This document shows, one piece after another, positions 24,659 to 34,590 of a DNA stretch of 64,000 nt. This stretch comes from Chitinophagales bacterium (GTDB lineage Bacteria > Bacteroidota > Bacteroidia > Chitinophagales > BACL12), in assembly GCA_020636645.1 (NCBI GenBank), contig JACJXO010000007.1, positions 46,668 through 110,667 on the forward strand. The letters run 5' to 3'. How positions within the stretch are numbered: the first letter of the stretch is position 1; each line of letters opens with the position of its first letter. The position numbers and the translations under genes are program-made. The notes under the pieces were generated by a model that did not search any database, had not been told where the DNA came from, and saw only the letters and a list, made by a program, of their open reading frames with translations.

Positions 24659-26086
24659 ATGCATCCTGTTGACCTGGGTATTTTTATTGCATACATGCTG
24701 CTGATGCTGGCTATCGGGTGGTATTTTCATCGCCGTAACAAAGGTCATGACGACTACTTCGCCGGCGGTAGAAACATGAAAAGCTGGCATGTAGGGCTCA
24801 GTGTGGTAGCAACCGATGTAGGCGGAGGTTTCAGCATCGGTTTGGGTGGGCTGGGATATATGATCGGTCTGTCAGGTTCCTGGATCCTGTTCACCGGATT
24901 ATTGGGTGCATGGATGAGTGCAGTCTTTCTGATCCCGGTGGTACATCGAACCGGTGCCATGAATCACCTGCTTAGTTTTCCGCAATGGCTGAAACACGGT
25001 TATAACAAACAGGTCGCTTTCCTGGCGGGGCTGATCAGTGCCATCGGATATCTTGGTTTTACTTCTTCTCAATTGCTGGCAGGAGCCAAACTGGCCTCAG
25101 GTGTATTTACTGAACTGGAATTATCTTCTGCCCTGCTGATCATGGGTGGCATTGCCGTGGTCTATACCGCTTTGGGAGGTTTAAAGGCTGTGATCTACAC
25201 AGACACTGTGCAATGGATCATTTTGCTGGGTGGACTGCTCTTTGTTGGTGTGCCGCTGGGGTACCATGCTATTGGTGGATGGGAAGGCATACAAGCTTCT
25301 GTACCGGCACACTTTCTTCAGCTGAATAACATTGGAGTGATCGACCTCATCAACTGGGGCGTGACCATCATTCCGATCTGGTTCATAGGAATGACCTTGT
25401 ATCAGCGCATTTATGCACTTCCTGATGTGCGGTCAGCTAAGAAAGCCTGGTTCATTGCCGGAATTTTTGAATATCCGGTCATGGCCTTTCTTGGAGTCAC
25501 GCTTGGGCTGTTCAGCAAGATCGCAGCAGAACAGGGCCTGCTTGCCGGTGTGATAGGCCCTGACCATAGCCAGCTGGATGCTGAAATGGGATTGCCGGTA
25601 TTTCTGCGCACCATCTTACCTGTTGGTGGAATGGGACTACTGCTGTCTGCCTATTTTTCAGCGATACTCTCCACGGCAGATTCCTGTTTGGTGGCAGCAT
25701 CAGGAAATATGATACATGATCTGCTACCTGACCGCAAGCCATTTAATTCATTAGGGTTTGGCCAACTGCTGACCGGGCTGACAGGAATGATCGCCATAGT
25801 GCTGGCCCTCCAAATGACAAGTGTACTCGATCTGATGCTTTATTCGTATGCCTTTATGGTGGGTGGGTTGTTCATACCAGTGATCGGCTTGCTGGTATTC
25901 AGTAAGCCTAATCCTAAAGCTGCCCTCTGGGGTATGATAACAGGAGGAGTGGTTACTACCGCAGGTGCCGCTCCCGGTGTGCCGATTCCATGGCAACTAG
26001 ACCCGGTCATTCCCGGCATACTGGCCTCATCCATGCTGTTCCTTTCCATTCAAAAATTCGGAAAACAGGCGTATGGCATATCTTGA
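24659..26086 (+). CDS. Sodium:solute symporter (SSS family)
   Basis: 475 residues with about 12-13 membrane helices. SSS marks: an N-terminal YFAGGRNMKSW, then GGGFSIGLGGLGY in helix 2, and the helix-8 region AYFSAILSTADSCLVAASG (Na2-site Ser/Thr pair). The family brings in sugars, amino acids or organic acids with Na+. The downstream gene begins before this one ends (14-bp overlap) and encodes an amino acid racemase-like enzyme, so an amino acid is the likeliest cargo; that is inference. Confidence 0.9.
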   Translation: MHPVDLGIFIAYMLLMLAIGWYFHRRNKGHDDYFAGGRNMKSWHVGLSVVATDVGGGFSIGLGGLGYMIGLSGSWILFTGLLGAWMSAVFLIPVVHRTGAMNHLLSFPQWLKHGYNKQVAFLAGLISAIGYLGFTSSQLLAGAKLASGVFTELELSSALLIMGGIAVVYTALGGLKAVIYTDTVQWIILLGGLLFVGVPLGYHAIGGWEGIQASVPAHFLQLNNIGVIDLINWGVTIIPIWFIGMTLYQRIYALPDVRSAKKAWFIAGIFEYPVMAFLGVTLGLFSKIAAEQGLLAGVIGPDHSQLDAEMGLPVFLRTILPVGGMGLLLSAYFSAILSTADSCLVAASGNMIHDLLPDRKPFNSLGFGQLLTGLTGMIAIVLALQMTSVLDLMLYSYAFMVGGLFIPVIGLLVFSKPNPKAALWGMITGGVVTTAGAAPGVPIPWQLDPVIPGILASSMLFLSIQKFGKQAYGIS

Positions 26087-27143
26087 GCTAAACCGGGAGG
26101 CACTTGCACACAACTATCAGTTCCTGGCTGACCATTTTCACAAGAACCAGAAACACTGGGGTGTCGTGACCAAGGTACTTTGCGGGCATAAGACCTATCT
26201 GGAAGAAGTATTGAAATTACACACTGGAACTGTGTTTGATTCCAGATTAAGTAACCTGAAGGCCATCAGGAAACTGCAACCTGAAACCCGTACGGTCTAT
26301 ATCAAACCTCCACCGAAACGCATCATTCCAAAACTGCTTGAAGTAGCCGATGTCAGTTTCAACACACAACTCTCTACCATCAGGCTGATCAATGAAGAAG
26401 CCATCAGACAGGATAAAATTCATCAGATCATCATTATGATCGAAATGGGTGACCTTCGGGAAGGGGTCATGCGTGATGATATCTTAGACTTTTACGCCAA
26501 TGTATTTGAACTTTCAAACATTGAAGTGATCGGACTGGGCACCAACCTGAACTGTCTGAATGGAGTGATGCCAAGCTATGATAAACTCATCCAGTTGAGC
26601 CTATATAAGGAACTGATCGAAGCTACATTTCACCAAAAAATAGAATGGGTAACAGCGGGCACCTCAGTAGTATTCCCACTGCTGGAGCAAGGACTTGTGC
26701 CAACAGGTATGAATCATTTCAGGATGGGTGAGACCCTGTACTTTGGAAATAACCTGATCACAGGAGAACCGTTGCCGGGAATGCGCCAGGATGTTTTCAG
26801 GTTATATGCAGAGATCGTGGAGATCATGGAAAAACCTGAAGGGCTTGACCAGCCGACTGGTGTCAACGCTGCTGGCGTTACACCTGATGCAGATCAGTTT
26901 GAACGAGGAAGAACGAGGAACAGAGCACTGATCGATACCGGACTGCTGGACATTCACTATGACAATCTGAAACCCGTGTTACAGGATCTTTCTGTTGAAG
27001 GTGCCAGTTCTGATATGCTGGTGGTAGATGTCGGGAACAATGACACCAATCTGAACACAGGCAATCATATTGCCTTTCAGGTCAACTATATGGGACTTTT
27101 GAGTCTTATGAACAGCCGGTATATCGAAAAGAAGCTGCTGTGA
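26073..27143 (+). CDS. Alanine/ornithine racemase-like PLP enzyme (fold type III)
   Basis: 356 residues. The PLP lysine is in VVTKVLCGH (Lys34). The rest follows the alanine racemase N-terminal barrel: FDSRLSNLKAI, IMIEMGDLREGVM, IEVIGLGTNLNCLNGVMPSYDKL, RMGETLYFGNN and a closing VDVGNNDTNLNTGNHI. The pattern DLREG - GxGxNLxC - GASSDxLxVDV is that of the clostridial ornithine racemase subfamily more than of classical Alr. The N-terminus overlaps the symporter gene by 14 bp, indicating coupled translation. The likely role is interconversion of D- and L-forms of an imported amino acid; the substrate is unproven. Confidence 0.85.
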   Translation: MAYLELNREALAHNYQFLADHFHKNQKHWGVVTKVLCGHKTYLEEVLKLHTGTVFDSRLSNLKAIRKLQPETRTVYIKPPPKRIIPKLLEVADVSFNTQLSTIRLINEEAIRQDKIHQIIIMIEMGDLREGVMRDDILDFYANVFELSNIEVIGLGTNLNCLNGVMPSYDKLIQLSLYKELIEATFHQKIEWVTAGTSVVFPLLEQGLVPTGMNHFRMGETLYFGNNLITGEPLPGMRQDVFRLYAEIVEIMEKPEGLDQPTGVNAAGVTPDADQFERGRTRNRALIDTGLLDIHYDNLKPVLQDLSVEGASSDMLVVDVGNNDTNLNTGNHIAFQVNYMGLLSLMNSRYIEKKLL

Positions 27144-27185
27144 ATGCCAGTTCGTTTTCTTGAAAATTCCGATTAGATTTAATGA

Positions 27186-29450
27186 ATGAAAACCCACTAC
27201 CCGGCCGTGCTGCTCGCATGTTTGCTGGCAACCAGCACCATCTCGGCACAACAATTCTATATTCCGTTGCGAACCAGCGAACCGGTAGAACTGGATGGCC
27301 TGATGGCAGAGCCGGACTGGCAAAAAACACCTGTAGTGAGCGAATTCATGCAGGAAAGTCCGGACCCGGGTCTCGATGCCACCGAGCGTACAGAAGTGCG
27401 CATCATGTATGATGATGATTACCTGTACATTTCAGTATTTGCATTTGACCGTGAACCGGACAAACTGATCCGGACAGAACTGCAAAGAGATTTTCCGCTG
27501 GGTAATGATGATGGTACAGGTGTGACCATAGATACCTACCACGACAAGCTTACCGGCATGTCTTTCGTAACCAATACTCTCAATGCCAGGTGGGACGCAC
27601 AGATCACCCGTGATGGTGATGGCATGAACAGCTCCTTCAATACCTTCTGGGATGCCCGCACCACCATCCATGATAAAGGCTATCATACCGAATACAGGAT
27701 ACCTTTCTCATCGCTGCGATTTGAACCGGGTAAGGAGGTGGTCATGGGCATACGGATAGCCAGACTGATCAAACGTAAAAATGAACTTGTAGCCTGGCCT
27801 CCCTGTAACCCTGCAACGGGTTCCATATGGAATAACGTATCATTTGCAATGCCCATAAAATTCACTGAGCTGAAAGGCAAGAACCCCTTTTATGCAGCAC
27901 CATATGCCATTGCCAACTTCGATGACTTCACCTATCTCGACATGACAGATACCTCCTGGCAACACCAGGGTGTCTTTCTGAACAGAAAGCATTTTTCAGA
28001 TAATGAAACTTTAGATAAAATAGTCAGCAACATAGGCCTTGATGTCAAATACGGTGTGACCAGGAATTTCACCCTCGATCTCACACTGAACACTGATTTT
28101 GCCCAGGCAGAAGTAGATGACCGCATCATCAACCTCACTAAATATGAAGTGAACCTGCCGGAGAAGAGAAATTTCTTCCTGGAATCAGCCAATGCACTCA
28201 GTTTTGGTTTTCCCTCAGGAAACGAAGTCTTCATCACCCGAAGGATAGGCAATGAAGCCGGTACCATCGTTCCCATTCTGGGTGGGGCAAGAGTAACAGG
28301 TAAAAGCAACGGCTGGCTTGTTGGAGCCCTGAATATGCAGACCACAGGAGTGATGGCAGATGACACCATCCATCCCCACAACTTCACGGTAGCCAGAGTG
28401 AGAAAAGACATCGACTCACTGGGAAGTTTTGTGGGTGGCATCCTCACCAACCGATATGATACCGACGGAGGCGGACCCTCCTTTCAGGTGTTCGGTGCTG
28501 ATTTCGTCAAACGGGTATCACAACAGTTTGCTGTGGAAGGTGGATTTGCAACCAGCATGGCAGAGTTTGAGTTAACTGATATGCTGAAACAAACATATAT
28601 GCATATAGGCACATTCAAATCTGCCAGCCAGGGATTCACTTTCTATTCAACTGCAGACCTCATTGGTGATGACGTACAAATGGTCATGGGCTATCTGGAT
28701 GATACCGGCTATGGAAGAACAGATGATGGCATACAATACCAATGGCAGCTGGCCGACAATGAAAAGCTACAATACTTTTATATTGCTACCGACAACAGTT
28801 TCAGATGGCGAACCGCTTCCGGCAACGTGGAAACACTTTCCAATAGTGCCCGGGCCGGACTGGTATTTGAAAACGGAGCGTGGCTGGAATGGATGCCCCT
28901 TGAAAGAAAACAGGATAGCCTGTTCTTTGACTGGCAACTCAACGAAAGTAATGCCATTGCTGCCGGTACCTATACCATGTACAATACCTATATAGGTGTT
29001 ACGCTGCCTACTCAGTCAACCTATAATGTTTCCTTTGAAAGTACTTACGGCGATTTTTACGGCGGTAAAAGAATTTATGCAAGTGCCTACGCTCAGTATT
29101 ACTTTAATACGCACTTCAACGGGTCGGTCAACTACGAATTCAACAACATAGGTTTCAACCAGTACCTGCTAACTGACAGTAATACTGTTTACACCAGCAA
29201 CCTGTACCGGCTGAGTCTGAACTATAATTTCTCTACCCGCATTTCACTCAAGGCTTACATTCAATATGAAGACCTGAGTGATCTGACCAGTGCAAACTTC
29301 CGCTTCAGGTATAACCCTCAGGAAGGCACTGATCTTTATCTGGTGGTCAACGAAGGCCTGAACAGCGACCGGAACAGACTGGATCCGAGAATGCCCGTTC
29401 TAAATAATCAGGCAGTGGTTCTGAAGTTTGTCAAGACCTTTTCGATCTGA
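27186..29450 (+). CDS. DUF5916 outer-membrane protein with CBM9-like N-terminal domain
   Basis: 754 residues with a signal peptide (1-22, ending STISAQ). Residues 25-215 look like a family-9 carbohydrate-binding-type sandwich (LDGLMAEPDWQKTP, VRIMYDDDYLYISV, WDAQITRDGDGMN). The rest is DUF5916, with many alternating aromatic strands that suggest a beta-barrel, ending in KFVKTFSI. Proteins of this kind are common in Bacteroidota and often lie near peptidase or TonB genes; the role is unknown. It starts 42 bp after the racemase and may be read from the same promoter. It abuts the convergent CotH gene with 1 bp between stops. Confidence 0.87.
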   Translation: MKTHYPAVLLACLLATSTISAQQFYIPLRTSEPVELDGLMAEPDWQKTPVVSEFMQESPDPGLDATERTEVRIMYDDDYLYISVFAFDREPDKLIRTELQRDFPLGNDDGTGVTIDTYHDKLTGMSFVTNTLNARWDAQITRDGDGMNSSFNTFWDARTTIHDKGYHTEYRIPFSSLRFEPGKEVVMGIRIARLIKRKNELVAWPPCNPATGSIWNNVSFAMPIKFTELKGKNPFYAAPYAIANFDDFTYLDMTDTSWQHQGVFLNRKHFSDNETLDKIVSNIGLDVKYGVTRNFTLDLTLNTDFAQAEVDDRIINLTKYEVNLPEKRNFFLESANALSFGFPSGNEVFITRRIGNEAGTIVPILGGARVTGKSNGWLVGALNMQTTGVMADDTIHPHNFTVARVRKDIDSLGSFVGGILTNRYDTDGGGPSFQVFGADFVKRVSQQFAVEGGFATSMAEFELTDMLKQTYMHIGTFKSASQGFTFYSTADLIGDDVQMVMGYLDDTGYGRTDDGIQYQWQLADNEKLQYFYIATDNSFRWRTASGNVETLSNSARAGLVFENGAWLEWMPLERKQDSLFFDWQLNESNAIAAGTYTMYNTYIGVTLPTQSTYNVSFESTYGDFYGGKRIYASAYAQYYFNTHFNGSVNYEFNNIGFNQYLLTDSNTVYTSNLYRLSLNYNFSTRISLKAYIQYEDLSDLTSANFRFRYNPQEGTDLYLVVNEGLNSDRNRLDPRMPVLNNQAVVLKFVKTFSI

Positions 29451-29451
29451 G

Positions 29452-32400
29452 CTATTGTATCAGCAGGAGTCTGGTAAATGCTTCACCGTCATTGGCAATG
29501 GTCAATGTGTAGGTGCCGGGATTGAGTTCGGGTAATTGCCAGTTGCCATTCTGTCCGGACAGTTTCGCAACACCAATGATGCGCCCCTGAAGGTCTGTCA
29601 GTGTGCACTGCCAGTGGGCTGCATAAGGTAGCACTATCCATACCAGATCATGCGCCGGATTAGGATAGACGTGAAAACCGGCAGCCACAGGATCATCAAT
29701 GGCAACAGATTCCGGGCAGGGTAAACTCATCCATGTGCCCGGAGAACCATATAAACAACCGGTGGTCCAGTTAGCTGCATCATTCACCACACCTGTAGAA
29801 TCTATCAGCTCCAGTGTGTATCCAAGTCCGTCGGCTTCCAGTGGCCAGGGTGATTCATCAAAGTAGTGCAGGGACATTTGCAATACCCCGCTGTTGTCAT
29901 ACATGCGCAACCATTCATTGCCTCCGTCCAGATCAAAGAAGAACGAACCATCGTCTGCTGTTACATCCAAATATAGTCCTTCAAATTTCCAGTCTGTCTG
30001 CGTCAGCAAATAATGATCGCCCGGTTCCAGTATGGTACCGTTTGGAATGGTGAACGCCTCTAGCATACTGATACGACCGGTCAAAAAGGTCCATCCGCTC
30101 AGATCTACAGATTCTTCAGATACATTGCGCAGTTCCACCCAGTCATCGCTGTCATGATCATCAGCAGGATGGTAATTCACTTCACTGTACACAATCGGGT
30201 CTCCGCATGGTTCATAGGCAGCACCCGGCGAACCACCAATACATCCGTCAAACCAGGATGCAGGAAGGTTGGGGTCTGCATCTGCAGTTCTGAGTTCCAG
30301 GGTGCGGCCTTCACCATCTGCGCCAACAGGCCAGGGCAGGTTGTCGCTGAAAGTCATAACAAATACTTCATCTCCCCTGTCGTTGAACAGCTGGATCATA
30401 TCACCATCATTTGACAGCTGAAACCCGCATGGACCAAAAACTGCAACATCCGGATGCATCAGCTGAAACTGAGCAGGGTCTGCACTGACCACCAACCTTT
30501 CGCCGGGCATCAATGTAGTATGATACGGAAAGTAAAAGGCATGCAATGGTTCATCATCACGCACCATCCAGTTGTCGAGATATATGGGATGGTCGCCGTG
30601 ATTCCACAATTCAAACCAGTCGCCCGCATCTACTGTTTCTTCTGAATGATAGTTCACTTCGCTCACTACTATGGTTTCCGGCTGCGGAGAACCATTGAAA
30701 TAAGCGGTTACAATGCCATCGTCATCAAAATTGACCGTAAAGGAAGGCAATGATTCATCGTCTATATAAGGACTGTCGCCCCAGTGATCAAAACTGTATC
30801 CGGTAAAAGGTATCGCGGTCATGGTAACAGGCACACCATCAAAGTACACACCTTCCCAGGCTGGGTCATAAATGTCAATGGTATTGAGGTGTACCCTTCC
30901 CGCTCCGGGCGGTTCAATATGGATCTCAATATCCACCTTGCCATCCAGGTCAAAATTGTTCCAGATATGGTTGCGAACATACAGGCTTCGTACTTCAAAG
31001 TCGTCCAGCAGTGCACCGCGATAATCTTCAAAAGTTGCCATCTGCGACCACAACGGACTGCCATCACCCCACCTTTGCAATTGCCTGGGCATAGCTGTCA
31101 CTACTACATCATAGATGCTGTCTTCTACAGCGAGTGTACGCTCCGGCAGATAGATGGTATTCATCAGATCTGCATAACGGTTGATAAAATAATTTCTGTA
31201 GCGTTCATTCTGGATCAGAGACAGAAATGGCGATGTATAATAGTTATAATTATACAATATATTTGCTATCATATCTGTTGATTCGTCACTCCAACCGTAA
31301 CCCAAGCCCCATTCCAGATCGATGACCCCATACTTCCATTGATTGTCTCCCCCACGGTCGCGGTAGATCTTGATGTTGTTCCAGGGCCAGTCCAGGTTTC
31401 CCATCCAGGTCTCTGCGATCATATAGTCAGTGAAATCAACAAGATTGAGAAGACTATCTGCAACCTCCCAGAAATCATCGTCGGTTGGTGTAGGATAATA
31501 GTAGAGATAATCCACCATCTCCATCCATTCATCTGCAGAGCCTTCCAGTGTTCGTAATATCAGGCTGTACCAATAGCTCATACTCAGAAGATCCAGGTTC
31601 TCGGGTTCTATCAAATGGGTGTACTGAAAATGACCTGCATCCAGTTTCTCCCGTAGTTCATAAAGCCCCCAGTATTCACCGTTCAGCCATACTTCCACCG
31701 GGGTGTATTGCATGAATTCGGTGTGGCTTCCCTGGGTACATCGGGTCATACAGGCATCCTTGTAAGGGAGCACGTTCCACATATTACTGCCGTTGCGCAG
31801 GTAGAACCGATCATAGGTATCGCTGGCAGGAACGCGGGGTATCAGCGGGTAGTTGATGACCCCATCGCCATAGGCACCACTACCCGGCTCGAGACGGAAA
31901 CTTTTTTGTGGCAGAGAACGACTGCCACCGGCACCACCTTCCAGCTTGATACCGCTGTATTGCCCAACAACAGCTTCATGTTCTTCATTAAAATACTCCA
32001 GGAAACAGGGCTTCTTCCAGTCAGTCCACCAGTTGTCATAGATACCTTGTCCGCCATACAGGTTGACATCATCTGTTGTGATGGAAATGACAGCGAGCTC
32101 TGTTTCTTCATCAATGAAATAGGTGTGAGTGGCCACCCGTCCCGGAAGCAGGCCCGGGTCTGTGCTGAAACATGCAGCACGAACAGTTGTGGTCTCATCC
32201 ATTTCTACCGGGCCGGAATACAGCAGATCAGATGGTGTGGGTGTCTGACCATCCAGCGTATATCTGATACTCATTCCCGGAACCGGGCAGGTGATCTCAG
32301 TAGATTGTGTACCGGTATAAAAGCCGGCTTCAAGTGAAAAAGCAGGCTCCGGAGTATAACCGGTATAAACGGAAGATCCGTTGTTGGTGTATCCGGGTGT

Positions 32401-33447
32401 TGCATCAATAAATATTCCATGTGTAGCAGCCCCGTCAGTGCTGCACCCGAAAGATTGGTCATAGAACATGGCCGGTACAGACAGAGAATCAGCCGGGCTG
32501 CCATCGGGGTATGACAGAAATACTACCTCGCCATCTCCATCCAGTTTGAAATTGGTATGCAGGTTATTGGCAAAGCTTCCTTCCGTGAACCAGATCTCCG
32601 GTACATCAAAGGTCCAGTCTGCATCTTTGAACCCGACGGTCAGAAAAGGTCGTGAGGTCAGGTCACTGCTACCCGAATTGATATTGTGCACCTCTACTGC
32701 CAATACATTTTCCCCTTCCACAAGCATGGTCTTCAGCCAGGCTTCATCCAGTGCCCAGGCATCCGGTAGCCCGCCGCCATACATCACTGCTTCATGGTCG
32801 CTTCCTGAAAAATCGTTATAGTCAGGTGTTCCTCCCGGAAACCCGAACTGTGCTATTTGTGTACCATTCAGATAAGCCACAAAGCCATCATCCCAGTCCA
32901 TATGGAAGAAAGCATCTGCCACCCGTGAAGTGTCAGTAATGGTAAATTCATAGCGCATGAAGACAGACACGGTACCGGCAGGAACCGTGGTGGCGTCATC
33001 TCCGTCTCCATAGCCGATGCTCGAAAGGCCTGAAGACCAGGAGGCTGCATCAAACCCGATCTCTCTCCAGTCTGTCGGTGTCAATGCATTCGGAACACGA
33101 TATTTCCAGGAGGTGGATGAGGTGACCACACCCTCCCAATGATCGATTCCGCCGTCAGGTTTTCTATCCTTGCCGCTGGCATAGATAAGCAGAAATGCCC
33201 CCGGATCCAGGGTTATGTCGGGTAAGGTCCACATCAAGGGATCAGACGGGTCATCGCTCAAACCAAAGTCTTCGAGATTGACACTACCCACGCCGGCATT
33301 ATATAATTCGAGCCAGTCGCCGAAATCTCCATCTTCATCGGCTGTCTGTGATGCATTCCGGTTAGACGCTTCGTTGATCACGATCTGTGCCTGCATAGGT
33401 GTGCAGACCATTGCCCCCAGCAGGAGCAGGAGAAGTGTGTGTCGCAT
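29452..33447 (-). CDS. Large T9SS-exported CotH-kinase / lamin-tail-domain protein
   Basis: 1331 residues with a signal peptide (ending CTPMQAQ). Domain order: lamin-tail domain (about 21-95, INEASNRNA and GDWLELYN); a jelly-roll region (100-280); a chitobiase C-terminal-like repeat (about 375-440, MSIRYTLDGQTPTPSD); CotH (about 450-760), with GIKLEGGAGG, LPQKSFRLE, VWLNGEYWGLYELREKLD and VIDLEWGLG; an InlB-like repeat (about 865-925); two more lamin-tail domains (about 935-1070 and 1085-1220); and a type IX sorting domain (about 1255-1331). CotH proteins are secretory-pathway protein kinases in known cases; kinase activity here is inference. Confidence 0.9.
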   Translation of the reverse strand: MRHTLLLLLLGAMVCTPMQAQIVINEASNRNASQTADEDGDFGDWLELYNAGVGSVNLEDFGLSDDPSDPLMWTLPDITLDPGAFLLIYASGKDRKPDGGIDHWEGVVTSSTSWKYRVPNALTPTDWREIGFDAASWSSGLSSIGYGDGDDATTVPAGTVSVFMRYEFTITDTSRVADAFFHMDWDDGFVAYLNGTQIAQFGFPGGTPDYNDFSGSDHEAVMYGGGLPDAWALDEAWLKTMLVEGENVLAVEVHNINSGSSDLTSRPFLTVGFKDADWTFDVPEIWFTEGSFANNLHTNFKLDGDGEVVFLSYPDGSPADSLSVPAMFYDQSFGCSTDGAATHGIFIDATPGYTNNGSSVYTGYTPEPAFSLEAGFYTGTQSTEITCPVPGMSIRYTLDGQTPTPSDLLYSGPVEMDETTTVRAACFSTDPGLLPGRVATHTYFIDEETELAVISITTDDVNLYGGQGIYDNWWTDWKKPCFLEYFNEEHEAVVGQYSGIKLEGGAGGSRSLPQKSFRLEPGSGAYGDGVINYPLIPRVPASDTYDRFYLRNGSNMWNVLPYKDACMTRCTQGSHTEFMQYTPVEVWLNGEYWGLYELREKLDAGHFQYTHLIEPENLDLLSMSYWYSLILRTLEGSADEWMEMVDYLYYYPTPTDDDFWEVADSLLNLVDFTDYMIAETWMGNLDWPWNNIKIYRDRGGDNQWKYGVIDLEWGLGYGWSDESTDMIANILYNYNYYTSPFLSLIQNERYRNYFINRYADLMNTIYLPERTLAVEDSIYDVVVTAMPRQLQRWGDGSPLWSQMATFEDYRGALLDDFEVRSLYVRNHIWNNFDLDGKVDIEIHIEPPGAGRVHLNTIDIYDPAWEGVYFDGVPVTMTAIPFTGYSFDHWGDSPYIDDESLPSFTVNFDDDGIVTAYFNGSPQPETIVVSEVNYHSEETVDAGDWFELWNHGDHPIYLDNWMVRDDEPLHAFYFPYHTTLMPGERLVVSADPAQFQLMHPDVAVFGPCGFQLSNDGDMIQLFNDRGDEVFVMTFSDNLPWPVGADGEGRTLELRTADADPNLPASWFDGCIGGSPGAAYEPCGDPIVYSEVNYHPADDHDSDDWVELRNVSEESVDLSGWTFLTGRISMLEAFTIPNGTILEPGDHYLLTQTDWKFEGLYLDVTADDGSFFFDLDGGNEWLRMYDNSGVLQMSLHYFDESPWPLEADGLGYTLELIDSTGVVNDAANWTTGCLYGSPGTWMSLPCPESVAIDDPVAAGFHVYPNPAHDLVWIVLPYAAHWQCTLTDLQGRIIGVAKLSGQNGNWQLPELNPGTYTLTIANDGEAFTRLLLIQ

Positions 33448-33470
33448 GAGTATGCCGTGTTAAGACAAAA

Positions 33471-33478
33471 TAAAGATA
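33471..33478 (-). promoter_or_regulatory. -7-like element TATCTTTA of the CotH gene
   Basis: The minus strand reads TATCTTTA, one base from consensus, 23 bases before the ATG at 33447. Confidence 0.5.
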
Positions 33479-33560
33479 CCGTTAAGCGAAGGATTTTGAA
33501 AACTGCTACCTTTATGTAAGAATTTTAATCGCAAGGCAAGCGATCGCTGAATTCAACAGT

Positions 33561-34589
33561 ATGGCCTATTTACACAACCGGATCTCACACCGGGAGCTCA
33601 AGGAGCGCCTGATGGCGGAAAATTTCCACCGCACCACCATTTCCTTTTACCGTTACTTTCCTGTTCACGACCCGCAAACATTTCGCGATACGCTGTTCGC
33701 TGACCTGGATGCTATGCAGGTATTCGGCAGGATCTATGTAGCCGAAGAAGGCATCAACGCCCAGATCAGTGTACCATCCCACCGCCTGGAAGAACTGCGC
33801 AGCTACCTGAATACCATCAATGGCCTGGAGGATCTGCGCCTCAACGTTGCGGTAGATGATGACGGAAAGTCCTTCTGGCTGCTGAAGATCAAGGTCAGAG
33901 AAAAGATCGTGGCAGATGGTATTGAAGACCCCACCTTCAGTATGGAGAACAAGGGCAAATATGTGCGAGCGGATGCTTTTAACCACCTTGCAACAGACCC
34001 TGATACCATCATAGTAGATATGCGCAACCACTATGAATATGAAGTGGGCCATTTCCGCCGGGCGATAGAGGTACCATCCGATACCTTCCGTGAACAACTA
34101 CCCATGGCGGTTGACATGCTGCAGGAATACAAAGACAGGAATATCATCATGTACTGCACAGGAGGGATCCGGTGCGAAAAAGCCAGTGCCTATATGCTGC
34201 ACCATGGCTTTCAACATGTGTATCACCTGGAAGGAGGTATCATCAACTATGCACATCAGGTACAGGAAGAACAACTGGATAATGTTTTCATAGGCAAGAA
34301 CTTTGTATTTGACGATCGCCTGGGCGAACGCATCAGTGATGATGTGATAGCGGTTTGTCACCAGTGCGGCAACCCCTGCGATACCCATACCAACTGCATC
34401 AACAGTGCCTGTCATCTGCTCTTCATCCAGTGTCCTGCCTGCGCAGAAAAATATGGCGGGTGCTGCAGTGAAGCCTGCTATACCTTCATTCAGCTTCCGG
34501 AAGAAGAACAAAAGGAAAAAAGAAAAGGAATCCACAAGGAACATAATATCTTTAATAAATCAAGACGTCGTTTGCGCCCAATGAATTGA
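33561..34589 (+). CDS. trhO: tRNA uridine(34) hydroxylase (rhodanese-type)
   Basis: TrhO (YceA) makes 5-hydroxyuridine at tRNA position 34 with oxygen. 342 residues: an N-terminal acylphosphatase-like domain (FYRYFPV, GRIYVAEEGINAQISV), a rhodanese domain (about 135-235) with the catalytic loop MYCTGGIRCEKASAYM (Cys199), and a C-terminal Cys-rich segment with CHQCGNPCDTH and CPACAEKYGGCC, probably zinc-binding. The tail is basic (RRRLRPMN). With mnmH 18 kb away it adds a second enzyme acting on wobble uridine. The next gene starts 1 bp after its stop. Confidence 0.94.
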   Translation: MAYLHNRISHRELKERLMAENFHRTTISFYRYFPVHDPQTFRDTLFADLDAMQVFGRIYVAEEGINAQISVPSHRLEELRSYLNTINGLEDLRLNVAVDDDGKSFWLLKIKVREKIVADGIEDPTFSMENKGKYVRADAFNHLATDPDTIIVDMRNHYEYEVGHFRRAIEVPSDTFREQLPMAVDMLQEYKDRNIIMYCTGGIRCEKASAYMLHHGFQHVYHLEGGIINYAHQVQEEQLDNVFIGKNFVFDDRLGERISDDVIAVCHQCGNPCDTHTNCINSACHLLFIQCPACAEKYGGCCSEACYTFIQLPEEEQKEKRKGIHKEHNIFNKSRRRLRPMN

Positions 34590-34590
34590 T

